Source: Cereibacter_A sp052244495
GTDB taxonomy: Bacteria; Pseudomonadota; Alphaproteobacteria; Rhodobacterales; Rhodobacteraceae
DNA length: 64,000 nucleotides
Strand: one strand, 5' to 3'
Assembly (NCBI GenBank): GCA_052244495.1
Contig: JBQPXH010000002.1
Shown: positions 1 to 7,561 of the stretch, piece by piece
Layout of the letters: the number at the start of each line of letters is the position of its first letter
Numbering within the stretch: position 1 is the stretch's first letter
The notes under the pieces: generated by a model
Database searches by the model: none
Seen by the model: the letters and a program-made list of their open reading frames with translations, nothing else
Told to the model about the DNA's origin: nothing
Position numbers and translations under genes: made by a program

Positions 1-289
1 GGGGCGGCGGGGCGGGAGCGGGCTCCGGTCCGAGTTCCTCACGACGATCGTCATCGGTCGCGGGTGGCATCTCGGCCATGATCTCCGCCTCGTCCGGGAG
101 GGTCCGGTCGCGGTCCGCGGGCTCGGCCGGGGAAACGTCGCCGGTCATGGGCGACATGGCCGAATCGAGCGGCGGACGCTCTCCGGCTTCCGTCGGCTCG
201 ACAGGCTCCGGCGTGGAAAGGGTCTGGGAAGCGGGCGCGTCATCGACCCGTTTCTTCTCACCAGGTTCGCGGGACTCCGGTTCTGACAT
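1..289 (-). CDS. Mic60/mitofilin-type inner-membrane protein, N-terminal part (partial)
   Basis: An ATG at 289 on the minus strand opens a frame with no stop to the window edge, giving about 96 residues. The visible part is hydrophilic, strongly acidic and rich in Pro and Glu, beginning MSEPESREPGEKKR. It starts 68 bp downstream of hemD in the same direction. In alphaproteobacteria that slot is commonly taken by a mitofilin/Mic60 homologue, a membrane-anchored coiled-coil protein that shapes intracytoplasmic membranes. Family members start with a disordered acidic region before a transmembrane helix. The helix and the coiled coil would lie outside the window, so the family call is an inference from position and composition only. 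Confidence 0.55.
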   Translation of the reverse strand, partial: MSEPESREPGEKKRVDDAPASQTLSTPEPVEPTEAGERPPLDSAMSPMTGDVSPAEPADRDRTLPDEAEIMAEMPPATDDDRREELGPEPAPAPPP

Positions 290-357
290 CGCCGTGCCTT
301 CCAGTTTTTCAGGAGTTTTTGTGACCGGAGTCACCCTAGCCGCTGCGGCGGGATGCC

Positions 358-1101
358 TCAAGCTTCTGCCTCTGCGTCAAACAGCGCTTTGACAACTTCC
401 AGAAGCGCCTCGGCGTCGGGCCGCTCCGCGATACGCAGCCGGTGGGGCGGAAGCGCAGCCGCCGCTTCGGCCACGGCGGCGCTCATCGCGGCCACGCGCA
501 GCGGCGGCGCGAGGCCCGCGCGCGCCAGTTCCGCGCCGAGAAGCCGCGCGGTGCGCGGCGAGAAGAGCGGCGCAATGACCGGCGTCCCTTCGGACAGCAG
601 GGTCACGGCCTCGGGCGAGAGCGGCTGCGGGCGCTGGTCGTAGACCACCGCCTCGGCCGACATCAGCCCCGATGCCGACAGACGTGCGGCCACCGCGCCG
701 CGGGATTCCTCTCCCCGAAGATGCAGGAGCGGTCCGGTTTCCCCCGCGGCGAGGATCGCCTCGATCAGCGCCTCGGCATCGCCATCGGCCGAGCGCGCGT
801 CGAGACCCGCGGCCCGCGCCGCCCGTGCCGTCCGGTTGCCCACGCACCAGGCCCGGACCACGCCCTCGAGCGCCGGCGCGCGCAAGCGGCGGAAGCCCTC
901 GACCCCGGTCTCGGAGGTGAAGACCAGCGCCGCCGGTCGCAGCGGGATCGCCGGCGAGAGATAGTGCGGCACCATCAGCGGCGCGGTCACGATGCGCACC
1001 GGCCCGAGCGCGGCCGCAAGCGCCGCGGCGAAACGCGCACCCTGCGCCTCGGGGCGGGTCAGAAGGACAGCGGGAAGGGGGGCTCGGGATTGTGGGGCCA
1101 T
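358..1101 (-). CDS. hemD: uroporphyrinogen-III synthase
   Basis: A 247-residue protein. The family cyclises hydroxymethylbilane to uroporphyrinogen III in the cytoplasm, the common precursor of haem, bacteriochlorophyll and cobalamin. The start at 1101 gives MAPQSRAPLPAVLLTRPEAQ, with the LLTRPEAQG opening typical of alphaproteobacterial HemD. Later segments such as ALVFTSETGV and VYDQRPQPLSPEA fit the two-lobed fold of this weakly conserved family. hemC is not adjacent. The gene diverges from tsaD 72 bp away and is followed in the same direction by the Mic60-type gene, the usual alphaproteobacterial order. The upstream extension of this frame runs antisense through tsaD and is not coding. 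Confidence 0.88.
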   Translation of the reverse strand: MAPQSRAPLPAVLLTRPEAQGARFAAALAAALGPVRIVTAPLMVPHYLSPAIPLRPAALVFTSETGVEGFRRLRAPALEGVVRAWCVGNRTARAARAAGLDARSADGDAEALIEAILAAGETGPLLHLRGEESRGAVAARLSASGLMSAEAVVYDQRPQPLSPEAVTLLSEGTPVIAPLFSPRTARLLGAELARAGLAPPLRVAAMSAAVAEAAAALPPHRLRIAERPDAEALLEVVKALFDAEAEA

Positions 1102-1173
1102 GAGCAAGGTGTTACCTGCGGTCAGATCCAACGGCAACGGCGCCCCCAGTCGCATCCAGCAAGTCGCATCCAG

Positions 1174-2268
1174 ATGTCCCGTCCCCTGACCTTCCTCGGC
1201 ATCGAGAGCAGCTGTGACGACACGGCGGCGGCGGTCGTGCGTGCGGAGGGGCTGCAGGCCCGGATCCTGTCCTCGGTCGTAGACGGGCAGACGGCGCTTC
1301 ACGCGCCCTTCGGCGGCGTCGTGCCCGAGATCGCGGCCCGCGCCCATGCCGAGCGGCTCGACCTCTGCGTCGAGCGCGCGCTTGACGAAGCGGGCCTCGG
1401 GCTGCGCGACCTTGACGGAATCGCGGTAACGGCGGGACCGGGGCTGATCGGCGGCGTGCTCTCGGGCGTGATGCTGGCGAAGGGGCTCGCGGCGGGAAGC
1501 GGGCTGCCGCTGGTGGGGGTCAACCATCTTGCGGGTCACGCTCTGACCCCGCGTCTGACGGACGGCCTGTCCTTTCCCTATCTCCTGCTTCTTGTATCCG
1601 GCGGCCACTGTCAGTTCCTCATCGCACGCGGAGCGGAAGACTTCTCGCGCCTCGGCGGTTCCATCGACGACGCGCCCGGCGAAGCCTTCGACAAGACCGC
1701 GAAGCTTCTGGGCCTGCCCCAGCCGGGCGGGCCGTCGGTCGAAGCCGAGGCTGCGGCGGGCGATCCTCGACGCTTCGGCTTCCCGCGCCCGATGCTGGAC
1801 CGCCCCGGATGCGACCTGTCCTTCTCGGGCCTGAAGACCGCTCTTCTTCGCGCGCGCGACGCGATCGTGGCCGAGAAGGGCGGGATCACGCGGCAGGATC
1901 GGTCAGACCTCTGCGCAGGGTTCCAGTCGGCCGTGGTGGAGGTGCTGGCCGAGAAGACGCGCCGGGCGCTCGCGCTCTACGCCACCGAAGGGCCGGCCGA
2001 GCCCGCGCTCGCCGTGGCAGGCGGCGTTGCCGCCAACGGGCCGATCCGTGCCGCGCTGACCCGCGTCGCCGAAGAGGCGGGCGTGCGTTTCCTCGCGCCC
2101 CCGCTCCGGCTCTGCACGGACAATGCGGCAATGATCGCCTGGGCCGGGATCGAGCGCTTCCGTGCCGGCGGGCGGGACGGGATGGACCTCTCCGCCCGCC
2201 CGCGCTGGCCGCTCGACCGAAGCGCGCCGGCCTTGATCGGCTCGGGCAGGAAGGGGGCCAAGGCATGA
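1174..2268 (+). CDS. tsaD: tRNA N6-threonylcarbamoyladenosine transferase TsaD
   Basis: A 364-residue ASKHA-fold enzyme. TsaD transfers the threonylcarbamoyl group from TC-AMP to A37 of ANN-decoding tRNAs, working with TsaB and TsaE (tsaE lies at 14.2 kb). The opening GIESSCDDTAAA (residues 9-20), the metal-binding NHLAGH (117-122), VSGGH (141-145) and the late GGVAANGPIR segment are all present. The start is ATG 1174, giving MSRPLTFLGIESSCD; longer frames upstream are antisense to hemD. The stop overlaps the gpsA start by 4 bp (ATGA), so the two genes are probably translationally coupled. Confidence 0.96.
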   Translation: MSRPLTFLGIESSCDDTAAAVVRAEGLQARILSSVVDGQTALHAPFGGVVPEIAARAHAERLDLCVERALDEAGLGLRDLDGIAVTAGPGLIGGVLSGVMLAKGLAAGSGLPLVGVNHLAGHALTPRLTDGLSFPYLLLLVSGGHCQFLIARGAEDFSRLGGSIDDAPGEAFDKTAKLLGLPQPGGPSVEAEAAAGDPRRFGFPRPMLDRPGCDLSFSGLKTALLRARDAIVAEKGGITRQDRSDLCAGFQSAVVEVLAEKTRRALALYATEGPAEPALAVAGGVAANGPIRAALTRVAEEAGVRFLAPPLRLCTDNAAMIAWAGIERFRAGGRDGMDLSARPRWPLDRSAPALIGSGRKGAKA

Positions 2269-3182
2269 TCGGCATCCTCGGTGCAGGCGCCTTCGGCACG
2301 GCTCTTGCGGTCACGCTCGGCCGCGAGCAGCCGGTAACGCTCTGGTCGCGGCGCGGCACGACCGGGTTCGACGTGGAGCTTCCCCCGCAGCTTCGCCTCA
2401 CGGCGGAGTTCAATGAGGCTCTGGGCGGGACGATGCTGCTCGCCGTGCCGATGCAGGCGCTGGGCGGTCTGCTGCGCGAGAACGCCGCGCGGCTGGATGG
2501 CCGGGCGCTCGTCGCCTGCTGCAAGGGCGTCGATCTGGCGACGGGACTGGGGCCGACCGCGCTGATCGCGGACGCGTGCCCCGGCGCTGTCGCGGCCGTC
2601 CTCACCGGGCCGAGCTTTGCGACCGACATCGCCCGCGGCCTGCCAACGGCCCTGACCCTCGCCACTGCCGACGAGGCGGCGGGCGAGGCGCTGCAGCGCG
2701 AGCTTTCGACGGCGAGCCTTCGGCTCTATCGCACCACCGACACCACGGGCGCGGAACTCGGCGGGGCGCTGAAGAACGTGATTGCCATTGCCGCCGGCGT
2801 GGTGATCGGGGCGGGCCTCGGCCAGTCGGCGCGTGCCGCCCTGATGACGCGGGGCTATGCCGAGATGCAGCGCCTCGCCCTCGCCCTCGGCGCGCGGGCC
2901 GAGACGCTTGCCGGCCTCTCGGGGCTGGGAGATCTCGTCCTGACCTGCACCTCGGAGCAGTCGCGGAACTTCCGCTACGGCCAGGCGCTCGGTGCCGGAT
3001 CAGGTTTCGACGCCCAGGTCACCGTCGAGGGCCGGGCAACCGCTGCCGCCGTCGTCGCGCTCGCGGCCCGCCACGGCATCGACATGCCGATCACCACCAT
3101 GGTCGATGCCCTCGTCGCCGGGCGCGTGACCCTGCCGCAGGCCGTCCAGTCCCTTCTCTCCCGCCCCCTGAAACAGGAGTAA
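2265..3182 (+). CDS. gpsA: NAD(P)H-dependent glycerol-3-phosphate dehydrogenase
   Basis: A 305-residue cytoplasmic enzyme. GpsA reduces dihydroxyacetone phosphate to sn-glycerol-3-phosphate for phospholipid synthesis. The N-terminal Rossmann signature GILGAGAFGTALA, the LTGPSFATDIA segment, the catalytic-lysine region GGALKNVIAIAAG and the SGLGDLVLTC segment are all visible. It is slightly shorter than the common 320-340 residues because of a compact N-terminal domain. The start codon overlaps the tsaD stop. The yciI gene follows after 3 bp behind a CAGGAG ribosome-binding site at 3174-3179. Confidence 0.96.
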   Translation: MIGILGAGAFGTALAVTLGREQPVTLWSRRGTTGFDVELPPQLRLTAEFNEALGGTMLLAVPMQALGGLLRENAARLDGRALVACCKGVDLATGLGPTALIADACPGAVAAVLTGPSFATDIARGLPTALTLATADEAAGEALQRELSTASLRLYRTTDTTGAELGGALKNVIAIAAGVVIGAGLGQSARAALMTRGYAEMQRLALALGARAETLAGLSGLGDLVLTCTSEQSRNFRYGQALGAGSGFDAQVTVEGRATAAAVVALAARHGIDMPITTMVDALVAGRVTLPQAVQSLLSRPLKQE

Positions 3183-3185
3183 CCC

Positions 3186-3458
3186 ATGCGCGTGGCTCTC
3201 ATCTGCACCGACAAGGCAGGCGCCCTTCAGACCCGGCTCGACAACCGCGCCGCGCACCTTGGCTATATCGAGGAGACCGGCGTGGTCGAGATGGCCGGCC
3301 CGTTCCTCAACCCGGAGGGACAGATGACTGGTTCGCTCGTGGTGCTGAACGTGGAGACGCTGGCCGAGGCGCAGGAATGGGCTGCCGGCGATCCTTATGC
3401 CAGGGCGGGCCTCTTCGAGAACGTCACCCTCTCGGAATGGAAGAAGGTGGTCGGCTGA
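3186..3458 (+). CDS. YciI family protein
   Basis: A 90-residue protein of the YCII/dimeric alpha-beta barrel family, beginning MRVALICTDKAGALQTRL. The family fold is that of small ferredoxin-like dimers; most bacterial members have no established reaction. GYIEETGVVEMAGPFL and DPYARAGLFENVTLSEW match the typical core and the C-terminal strand. It sits between gpsA (3 bp gap) and the EVE-domain gene (1 bp ATGA-type overlap), an arrangement that argues for co-expression with tsaD-gpsA. No specific substrate can be read from the sequence. Confidence 0.9.
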   Translation: MRVALICTDKAGALQTRLDNRAAHLGYIEETGVVEMAGPFLNPEGQMTGSLVVLNVETLAEAQEWAAGDPYARAGLFENVTLSEWKKVVG

Positions 3459-3871
3459 TGGCCTTCTGGCTGTTCAAGTCCGAGCCCGACGCCTGGTCCT
3501 GGGACCAGCAGGTCGCGAAGGGAGACGCGGGCGAGGAATGGACCGGAGTTCGCAACTACCAGGCGCGCAACAACATGCGGGCGATGAAGATCGGCGAACG
3601 CGGCTTCTTCTACCATTCCAACATCGGCAAGGAGGTCGTGGGAATCGTCGAGGTCTGCGGGCTCTCGGCACAGGATTCCACCACCGAGGATCCGCGCTGG
3701 GACTGCGTCACGATCCGCGCGGTCGAGCCTCTACCGAAGCCGGTCACGCTGGATGAGATCAAGGCCGAGCCGAGGCTGTCGGGCATGGTGCTCGTGAACA
3801 ACTCGCGCCTGTCGGTGCAGCCGGTAACCGAGGACGAGTGGCGCATCATTCGGGAGATGGGCGGTCTCTGA
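3458..3871 (+). CDS. EVE domain-containing protein
   Basis: A 137-residue single EVE domain (PUA-like superfamily), related to THYN1. The N-terminal MAFWLFKSEPDAWSW and the segments WTGVRNYQARNNMRAM and ERGFFYHSN are hallmarks of the family, which forms an aromatic pocket suited to modified bases. Family knowledge suggests recognition of modified nucleotides, but the ligand here is unknown. ATG 3458 overlaps the yciI stop. It is the last gene of the tsaD-gpsA-yciI-EVE run; two tRNA-linked or nucleic-acid-linked functions at the two ends may or may not be meaningful. Confidence 0.92.
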   Translation: MAFWLFKSEPDAWSWDQQVAKGDAGEEWTGVRNYQARNNMRAMKIGERGFFYHSNIGKEVVGIVEVCGLSAQDSTTEDPRWDCVTIRAVEPLPKPVTLDEIKAEPRLSGMVLVNNSRLSVQPVTEDEWRIIREMGGL

Positions 3872-3929
3872 AGCGACCCGAGGCCCGGATCGTTCGCTCG
3901 GTCGGGTGCTTCCCCTCAGGAGCCGGCAC

Positions 3930-3967
3930 GATCTGACGTCTTAAAGAAGATCTGACGTTTGAAAGAA
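3930..3967. repeat. tandem 19-bp direct repeat
   Basis: Two adjacent 19-bp units, 3930-3948 and 3949-3967, begin GATCTGACGT and end AAAGAA, and differ at only two positions. They lie immediately beside an inverted repeat (3968-4000), in an AT-richer pocket between the EVE gene and the DUF2853 gene. No function is evident; a regulator binding site or part of an untranslated structured RNA are both possible. Confidence 0.7.
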
Positions 3968-4000
3968 ATGGAGGGCCCCACCCCAGAAGGGACCCTCCAT
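3968..4000. terminator. inverted repeat, terminator-like for the minus strand
   Basis: Perfect 8-bp arms ATGGAGGG (3968-3975) and CCCTCCAT (3993-4000) enclose a GC-rich loop. Read on the minus strand the hairpin is followed by TTTCTTTC, so it could end transcription coming from the DUF2853 gene. A second GC stem (4087-4094 with 4109-4116) lies closer to that gene's stop. Confidence 0.5.
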
Positions 4001-4131
4001 CCACCCCACGTGCCCCCGTTCGGCACCACACGTGTTCCTGAAAGGTCCCGGGCATCCTGCCCCGTCGAGTTGACACTAGCGCGACTCGGGCGCTCCGCGC
4101 AAAGCCGAAGCGCCCGGCATTCTAGTAGAAT

Positions 4132-4473
4132 TCAGGCGAGCACGGCCTCGCGATGGAAATGCACCGTCAGCAGGTAGTAGAGCACCACGCGATACTTGTT
4201 CCGGTCCGACTTTCCGTAGCGCTCAATGACCGCCGTCAGCGCCTCGTCGAGTTCCGGCCCGTCCGGCAGCCCCAGCTTGCCCATCAGGAAGTTCTTCCGG
4301 ACCGTCGCCAGCTCCGTGGCAGAGCTTGCCGCGACCGTCTCGGCATCTGCATCGTAGATCGACGGTCCGCAGGCGATCGTCACGCGCTTCAGCAGGTCCA
4401 TGTCGGGCTCCAGCCCGCAGCGGTCGCGCAGCACTGCGGCGTATTTGGCGATCAACTCGTCACGTCTGCTCAT
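4132..4473 (-). CDS. DUF2853 family protein
   Basis: A 113-residue protein that matches the DUF2853 family along its length. It begins MSRRDELIAKYAAVLRDRCG, has a central VRKNFLMGKLGL and ends in the family's RNKYRVVLYYLLTVHF helix. The function is unknown. It is a small soluble all-helical protein without signal or membrane segments. A strong GGGAGGAT ribosome-binding site precedes ATG 4473. It stands alone, convergent with the EVE gene and divergent from the trpB-like gene. Two possible minus-strand terminators lie downstream. Confidence 0.88.
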   Translation of the reverse strand: MSRRDELIAKYAAVLRDRCGLEPDMDLLKRVTIACGPSIYDADAETVAASSATELATVRKNFLMGKLGLPDGPELDEALTAVIERYGKSDRNKYRVVLYYLLTVHFHREAVLA

Positions 4474-4638
4474 CCCATCCTCCCGACTTCAGCGGGCGGG
4501 ATTGCCCGCGGCGGCAGGGTAGGTCCCGAGCGCGTCACCGCAAAGAAAATTCGGCCTCCCTGCGACCACGACCCGGCTGGAAGCCGCGCGCCGGGCGGTC
4601 GATAGTGCGCCGAACCGATCCAGAGGAGGAGGGGCGGA

Positions 4639-5844
4639 ATGAGCGCCTATCTGAAATCCCATCCCGACCGCGAGGGCTTCTTCGGCCCCTATGGCGGCGC
4701 CATGCTGCCGCCCCCGCTCGAGCCGCATTTCGCGGCGATCCGCGAGGCCTATGGCCGGATCTCGAAATCCGCCGACTTCATCGCCGAGCTGCGCTACATC
4801 CGGAAGCACTTCCAGGGCCGTCCGACGCCGGTCTCGCATCTGAAGAACCTCTCGGCGCTCTGCGGTGGCGCCCAGATCTATGCCAAGCGCGAGGATCTGA
4901 ACCATACCGGCGCGCACAAGCTCAACCACTGCATGGCCGAGGGGCTGCTCGCGCGCTTCATGGGCAAACGCAAGCTGATGGCCGAGACGGGCGCCGGGCA
5001 GCATGGCGTGGCGCTGGCCACGGCCGCGGCCTATTTCGGCATGGAATGCGAGATCCACATGGGCGAGATCGACATCGCCAAGGAAGCGCCGAACGTCACC
5101 CGGATGAAGCTTCTGGGTGCCACGGTGGTGCCGGTGGGCTTCGGCGGCCGCTCGCTGAAGGAGGCGGTCGACAGCTGCTTCCAGAGCTACCTCGCCCAGG
5201 CCGACACGGCGCTTTTCGCCATCGGCTCGGTGGTGGGTCCACATCCGTTCCCGATGATGGTGCGCGACTTCCAGCATGTGGTGGGCGTCGAGGCGCGAGA
5301 GCAGTTCCTCGAGATGACCGGCGAGTTGCCCGACATGGTGGCGGCCTGCGTCGGCGGCGGATCGAACGCGATGGGGATCTTCTCGGGCTTCATCGACGAC
5401 GACGTGGCCCTCTACGGGGTCGAGCCCTGCGGCACCTCCTCGAAGCTCGGCGACCATGCGGCGACGATCACCTTCGGCGAGGATGGCGACATCCATGGCT
5501 TCCGCACCATGGTGCTGAAGGATGCCGAGGGCAATCCGGCGCCGGTCCACACCGTGGCGTCCGGCCTCGACTATCCCGGCGTCGGCCCCGAGCACGCCTT
5601 CCTGCACCGCTCGGGCCGCGTGACCTACACCGGCGCCGACGACCGCGAGGCGCTGGCGGCCTTCTTCTCCCTGTCGCGCCATGAGGGGATCATTCCCGCC
5701 CTCGAAAGCGCGCATGCCGTGGCCTTCGCCATGCGCGAGGCGAAGGCCCATGCGGGCAAGTCGATCCTCGTCAACCTCTCGGGACGCGGCGACAAGGACA
5801 TCGACTACGTCACCGAGACTTTCGGCTTCGGCGAGACCGCCTGA
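4639..5844 (+). CDS. stand-alone tryptophan synthase beta-chain-like protein (TrpB paralogue)
   Basis: A 401-residue fold-type II PLP enzyme. The PLP lysine sits in HTGAHKLNH, the catalytic glutamate in AETGAGQHGVA, and the phosphate-binding loop is GGGSNAMG, so the beta-replacement chemistry looks intact. Sequence around these motifs differs noticeably from the canonical TrpB that pairs with TrpA (for example LNHCMAEGLLARFMG and EIHMGEIDIAKEAPN). There is no trpA, trpF or other trp gene nearby. AGGAGGAGG just upstream is a strong ribosome-binding site for ATG 4639. It may be a second TrpB that salvages indole, or a relative acting on another nucleophile. Confidence in the family is high, in the exact reaction low. 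Confidence 0.85.
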   Translation: MSAYLKSHPDREGFFGPYGGAMLPPPLEPHFAAIREAYGRISKSADFIAELRYIRKHFQGRPTPVSHLKNLSALCGGAQIYAKREDLNHTGAHKLNHCMAEGLLARFMGKRKLMAETGAGQHGVALATAAAYFGMECEIHMGEIDIAKEAPNVTRMKLLGATVVPVGFGGRSLKEAVDSCFQSYLAQADTALFAIGSVVGPHPFPMMVRDFQHVVGVEAREQFLEMTGELPDMVAACVGGGSNAMGIFSGFIDDDVALYGVEPCGTSSKLGDHAATITFGEDGDIHGFRTMVLKDAEGNPAPVHTVASGLDYPGVGPEHAFLHRSGRVTYTGADDREALAAFFSLSRHEGIIPALESAHAVAFAMREAKAHAGKSILVNLSGRGDKDIDYVTETFGFGETA

Positions 5845-5879
5845 CCCCCGGCACGCCCCCTAGAAAATCCCCCGGGGGG

Positions 5880-5901
5880 TCCGGCCCTCCGGGGCCGGAC
5901 G
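5880..5901. terminator. GC hairpin after the trpB-like gene
   Basis: GTCCGGCCC and GGGCCGGAC form a strong stem about 36 bp past the trpB-like stop. No T-run follows, so it is a weak intrinsic-terminator candidate or simply an RNA-stabilising stem. Confidence 0.35.
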
Positions 5902-6000
5902 AGGGGCCCGCAGCCCCCACCTGCAGCTTGCCGCCGGTCGGCCGGGCGCCGGTCTGCCCCTTCCGCCGGAACGCGAGCCGTTTCCTCCTGGAACGGAAAA

Positions 6001-6028
6001 GGGGCCGCCCGGTCTTCCGGACGGCCCC
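6001..6028 (-). terminator. Rho-independent terminator of ahcY
   Basis: On the minus strand, 12-nt arms (one G-U pair) close a 4-nt AAGA loop and are followed directly by TTTT (5997-6000). The hairpin begins 22 bp past the ahcY stop, a textbook intrinsic terminator. Confidence 0.8.
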
Positions 6029-6049
6029 CTCGGCACCCTGTGGGCGCGG

Positions 6050-7441
6050 TCAGTAGCGGTAGTGCTCGGCCTTGAACGGCCCTTCGACCTTCACGCCGAT
6101 ATAGTCGGCCTGTTCAGGGCGCAGTTCGGTCAGTTTCACGCCGATCTTCTTCAGATGCAGCCGGGCGACTTTCTCGTCGAGCGCCTTGGGCAGGATGTAG
6201 ACGCCGGGCTGATACTCGTCGCCCTTGGTCCAGAGCTCGATCTGCGCCAGCACCTGGTTGGTGAACGAGGCCGACATCACGAAGGACGGATGGCCGGTGG
6301 CGTTGCCGAGGTTCAGGAGCCGCCCCTCGGAGAGGAGGATGATCCGGCTGCCCGAGGGCATCTCGATCATGTCCACCTGTTCCTTGATGTTGGTCCATTT
6401 GTGGTTCTTCAGCGCGGCGACCTGGATCTCGTTGTCGAAGTGGCCGATGTTGCCGACGATGGCCATGTCCTTCATCTCGCGCATGTGCTCGATGCGGATC
6501 ACGTCGCGGTTGCCGGTGGTGGTGATGAAGATGTCGGCATCCTTCACCACATCCTCGAGCACCACGACCTCGAACCCGTCCATCGCCGCCTGAAGCGCGC
6601 AGATCGGGTCGACCTCGGTCACTTTCACGCGGGCGCCCGCGCCACGCAAGCTGGCCGCCGAGCCCTTGCCCACATCGCCATAACCGCAGACCACGGCGAC
6701 CTTGCCCGCCATCATCACGTCGGTCGCGCGGCGGATGCCGTCCACGAGCGATTCCTTGCAGCCATATTTGTTGTCGAACTTCGACTTGGTGACGCTGTCG
6801 TTCACGTTGATCGCCGGGAAGGGCAGCAGGCCCTTCTTGTGCAGGTCATAGAGACGGTGGACGCCGGTCGTCGTCTCTTCCGAGACGCCCTTGATCGCGT
6901 CGCGCTGCTTCGTGAACCAGCCGGGGGTCTCGGCCATGCGCTTCCTGATCTGGTTGAAGAGGCACACCTCCTCATCCGATTGCGGCACGGCGATGAGGTC
7001 GGTCTCACCCGCCTCGACCCGCGCGCCGAGCAGCACATAGAGCGTGGCATCGCCCCCGTCGTCGAGGATCATGTTGCAGGTGCCGTCGGCGAACTGGAAG
7101 ATCTTGTCGGTATAGGCCCAGTAGTCCTCGAGCGTCTCGCCCTTGATCGCGAAGACCGGCACGCCGGAGGCGGCGATGGCGGCCGCCGCGTGGTCCTGGG
7201 TCGAGAAGATGTTGCACGAAGCCCAGCGGACGTCGGCACCGAGCGCCACGAGCGTCTCGATCAGCACGGCAGTCTGCACCGTCATGTGCAGCGAACCGGC
7301 GATCCGCGCGCCCGCGAGGGGTTTCGAAGTGCCAAATTCCTCGCGCAGGGCCATCAGGCCCGGCATCTCGGTTTCGGCGATGTCCAGTTCCTTGCGCCCG
7401 AAGTCGGCGAGCGATAGATCCTTTACGATGAAATCGGCCAT
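6050..7441 (-). CDS. ahcY: adenosylhomocysteinase (S-adenosyl-L-homocysteine hydrolase)
   Basis: A 463-residue NAD-dependent enzyme that splits S-adenosylhomocysteine into homocysteine and adenosine, relieving product inhibition of methyltransferases. Visible features are the NAD-binding VVCGYGDVGKGSA, NVNDSVTKSKFDN, GNIGHFDNEI and the C-terminal KAEHYRY. It carries the long insertion found in alphaproteobacterial and plant enzymes. ATG 7441 (MADFIVKDLS) follows AGGAG; an in-frame ATG at 7462 would add seven unlikely residues. In R. capsulatus ahcY adjoins the regA-hvrA locus. Here a GT8 gene and an HD-hydrolase gene separate it from hvrA. I saw no SAH riboswitch in its short leader. Confidence 0.97.
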   Translation of the reverse strand: MADFIVKDLSLADFGRKELDIAETEMPGLMALREEFGTSKPLAGARIAGSLHMTVQTAVLIETLVALGADVRWASCNIFSTQDHAAAAIAASGVPVFAIKGETLEDYWAYTDKIFQFADGTCNMILDDGGDATLYVLLGARVEAGETDLIAVPQSDEEVCLFNQIRKRMAETPGWFTKQRDAIKGVSEETTTGVHRLYDLHKKGLLPFPAINVNDSVTKSKFDNKYGCKESLVDGIRRATDVMMAGKVAVVCGYGDVGKGSAASLRGAGARVKVTEVDPICALQAAMDGFEVVVLEDVVKDADIFITTTGNRDVIRIEHMREMKDMAIVGNIGHFDNEIQVAALKNHKWTNIKEQVDMIEMPSGSRIILLSEGRLLNLGNATGHPSFVMSASFTNQVLAQIELWTKGDEYQPGVYILPKALDEKVARLHLKKIGVKLTELRPEQADYIGVKVEGPFKAEHYRY

Positions 7442-7561
7442 GGGCTTTCGGCTCCTGATCACTAAGTCGGCCCTGCCTTAGCATCGACGCAGGATCGGAG
7501 CAATCCGCGCCTCCTGCGGCTTTCGAGGTATTGCGGGCCGCAGGCGCGAAGGGGGGCGATC

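Noticed and set aside
6062..7417. 451-codon plus-strand frame opposite ahcY
   Set aside because: Exact antisense of a highly conserved gene with a terminator; no independent start or family features.
7442..7561. SAH riboswitch upstream of ahcY
   Set aside because: The 120-bp leader has no recognisable SAH-riboswitch core; only a simple ribosome-binding site is supported.
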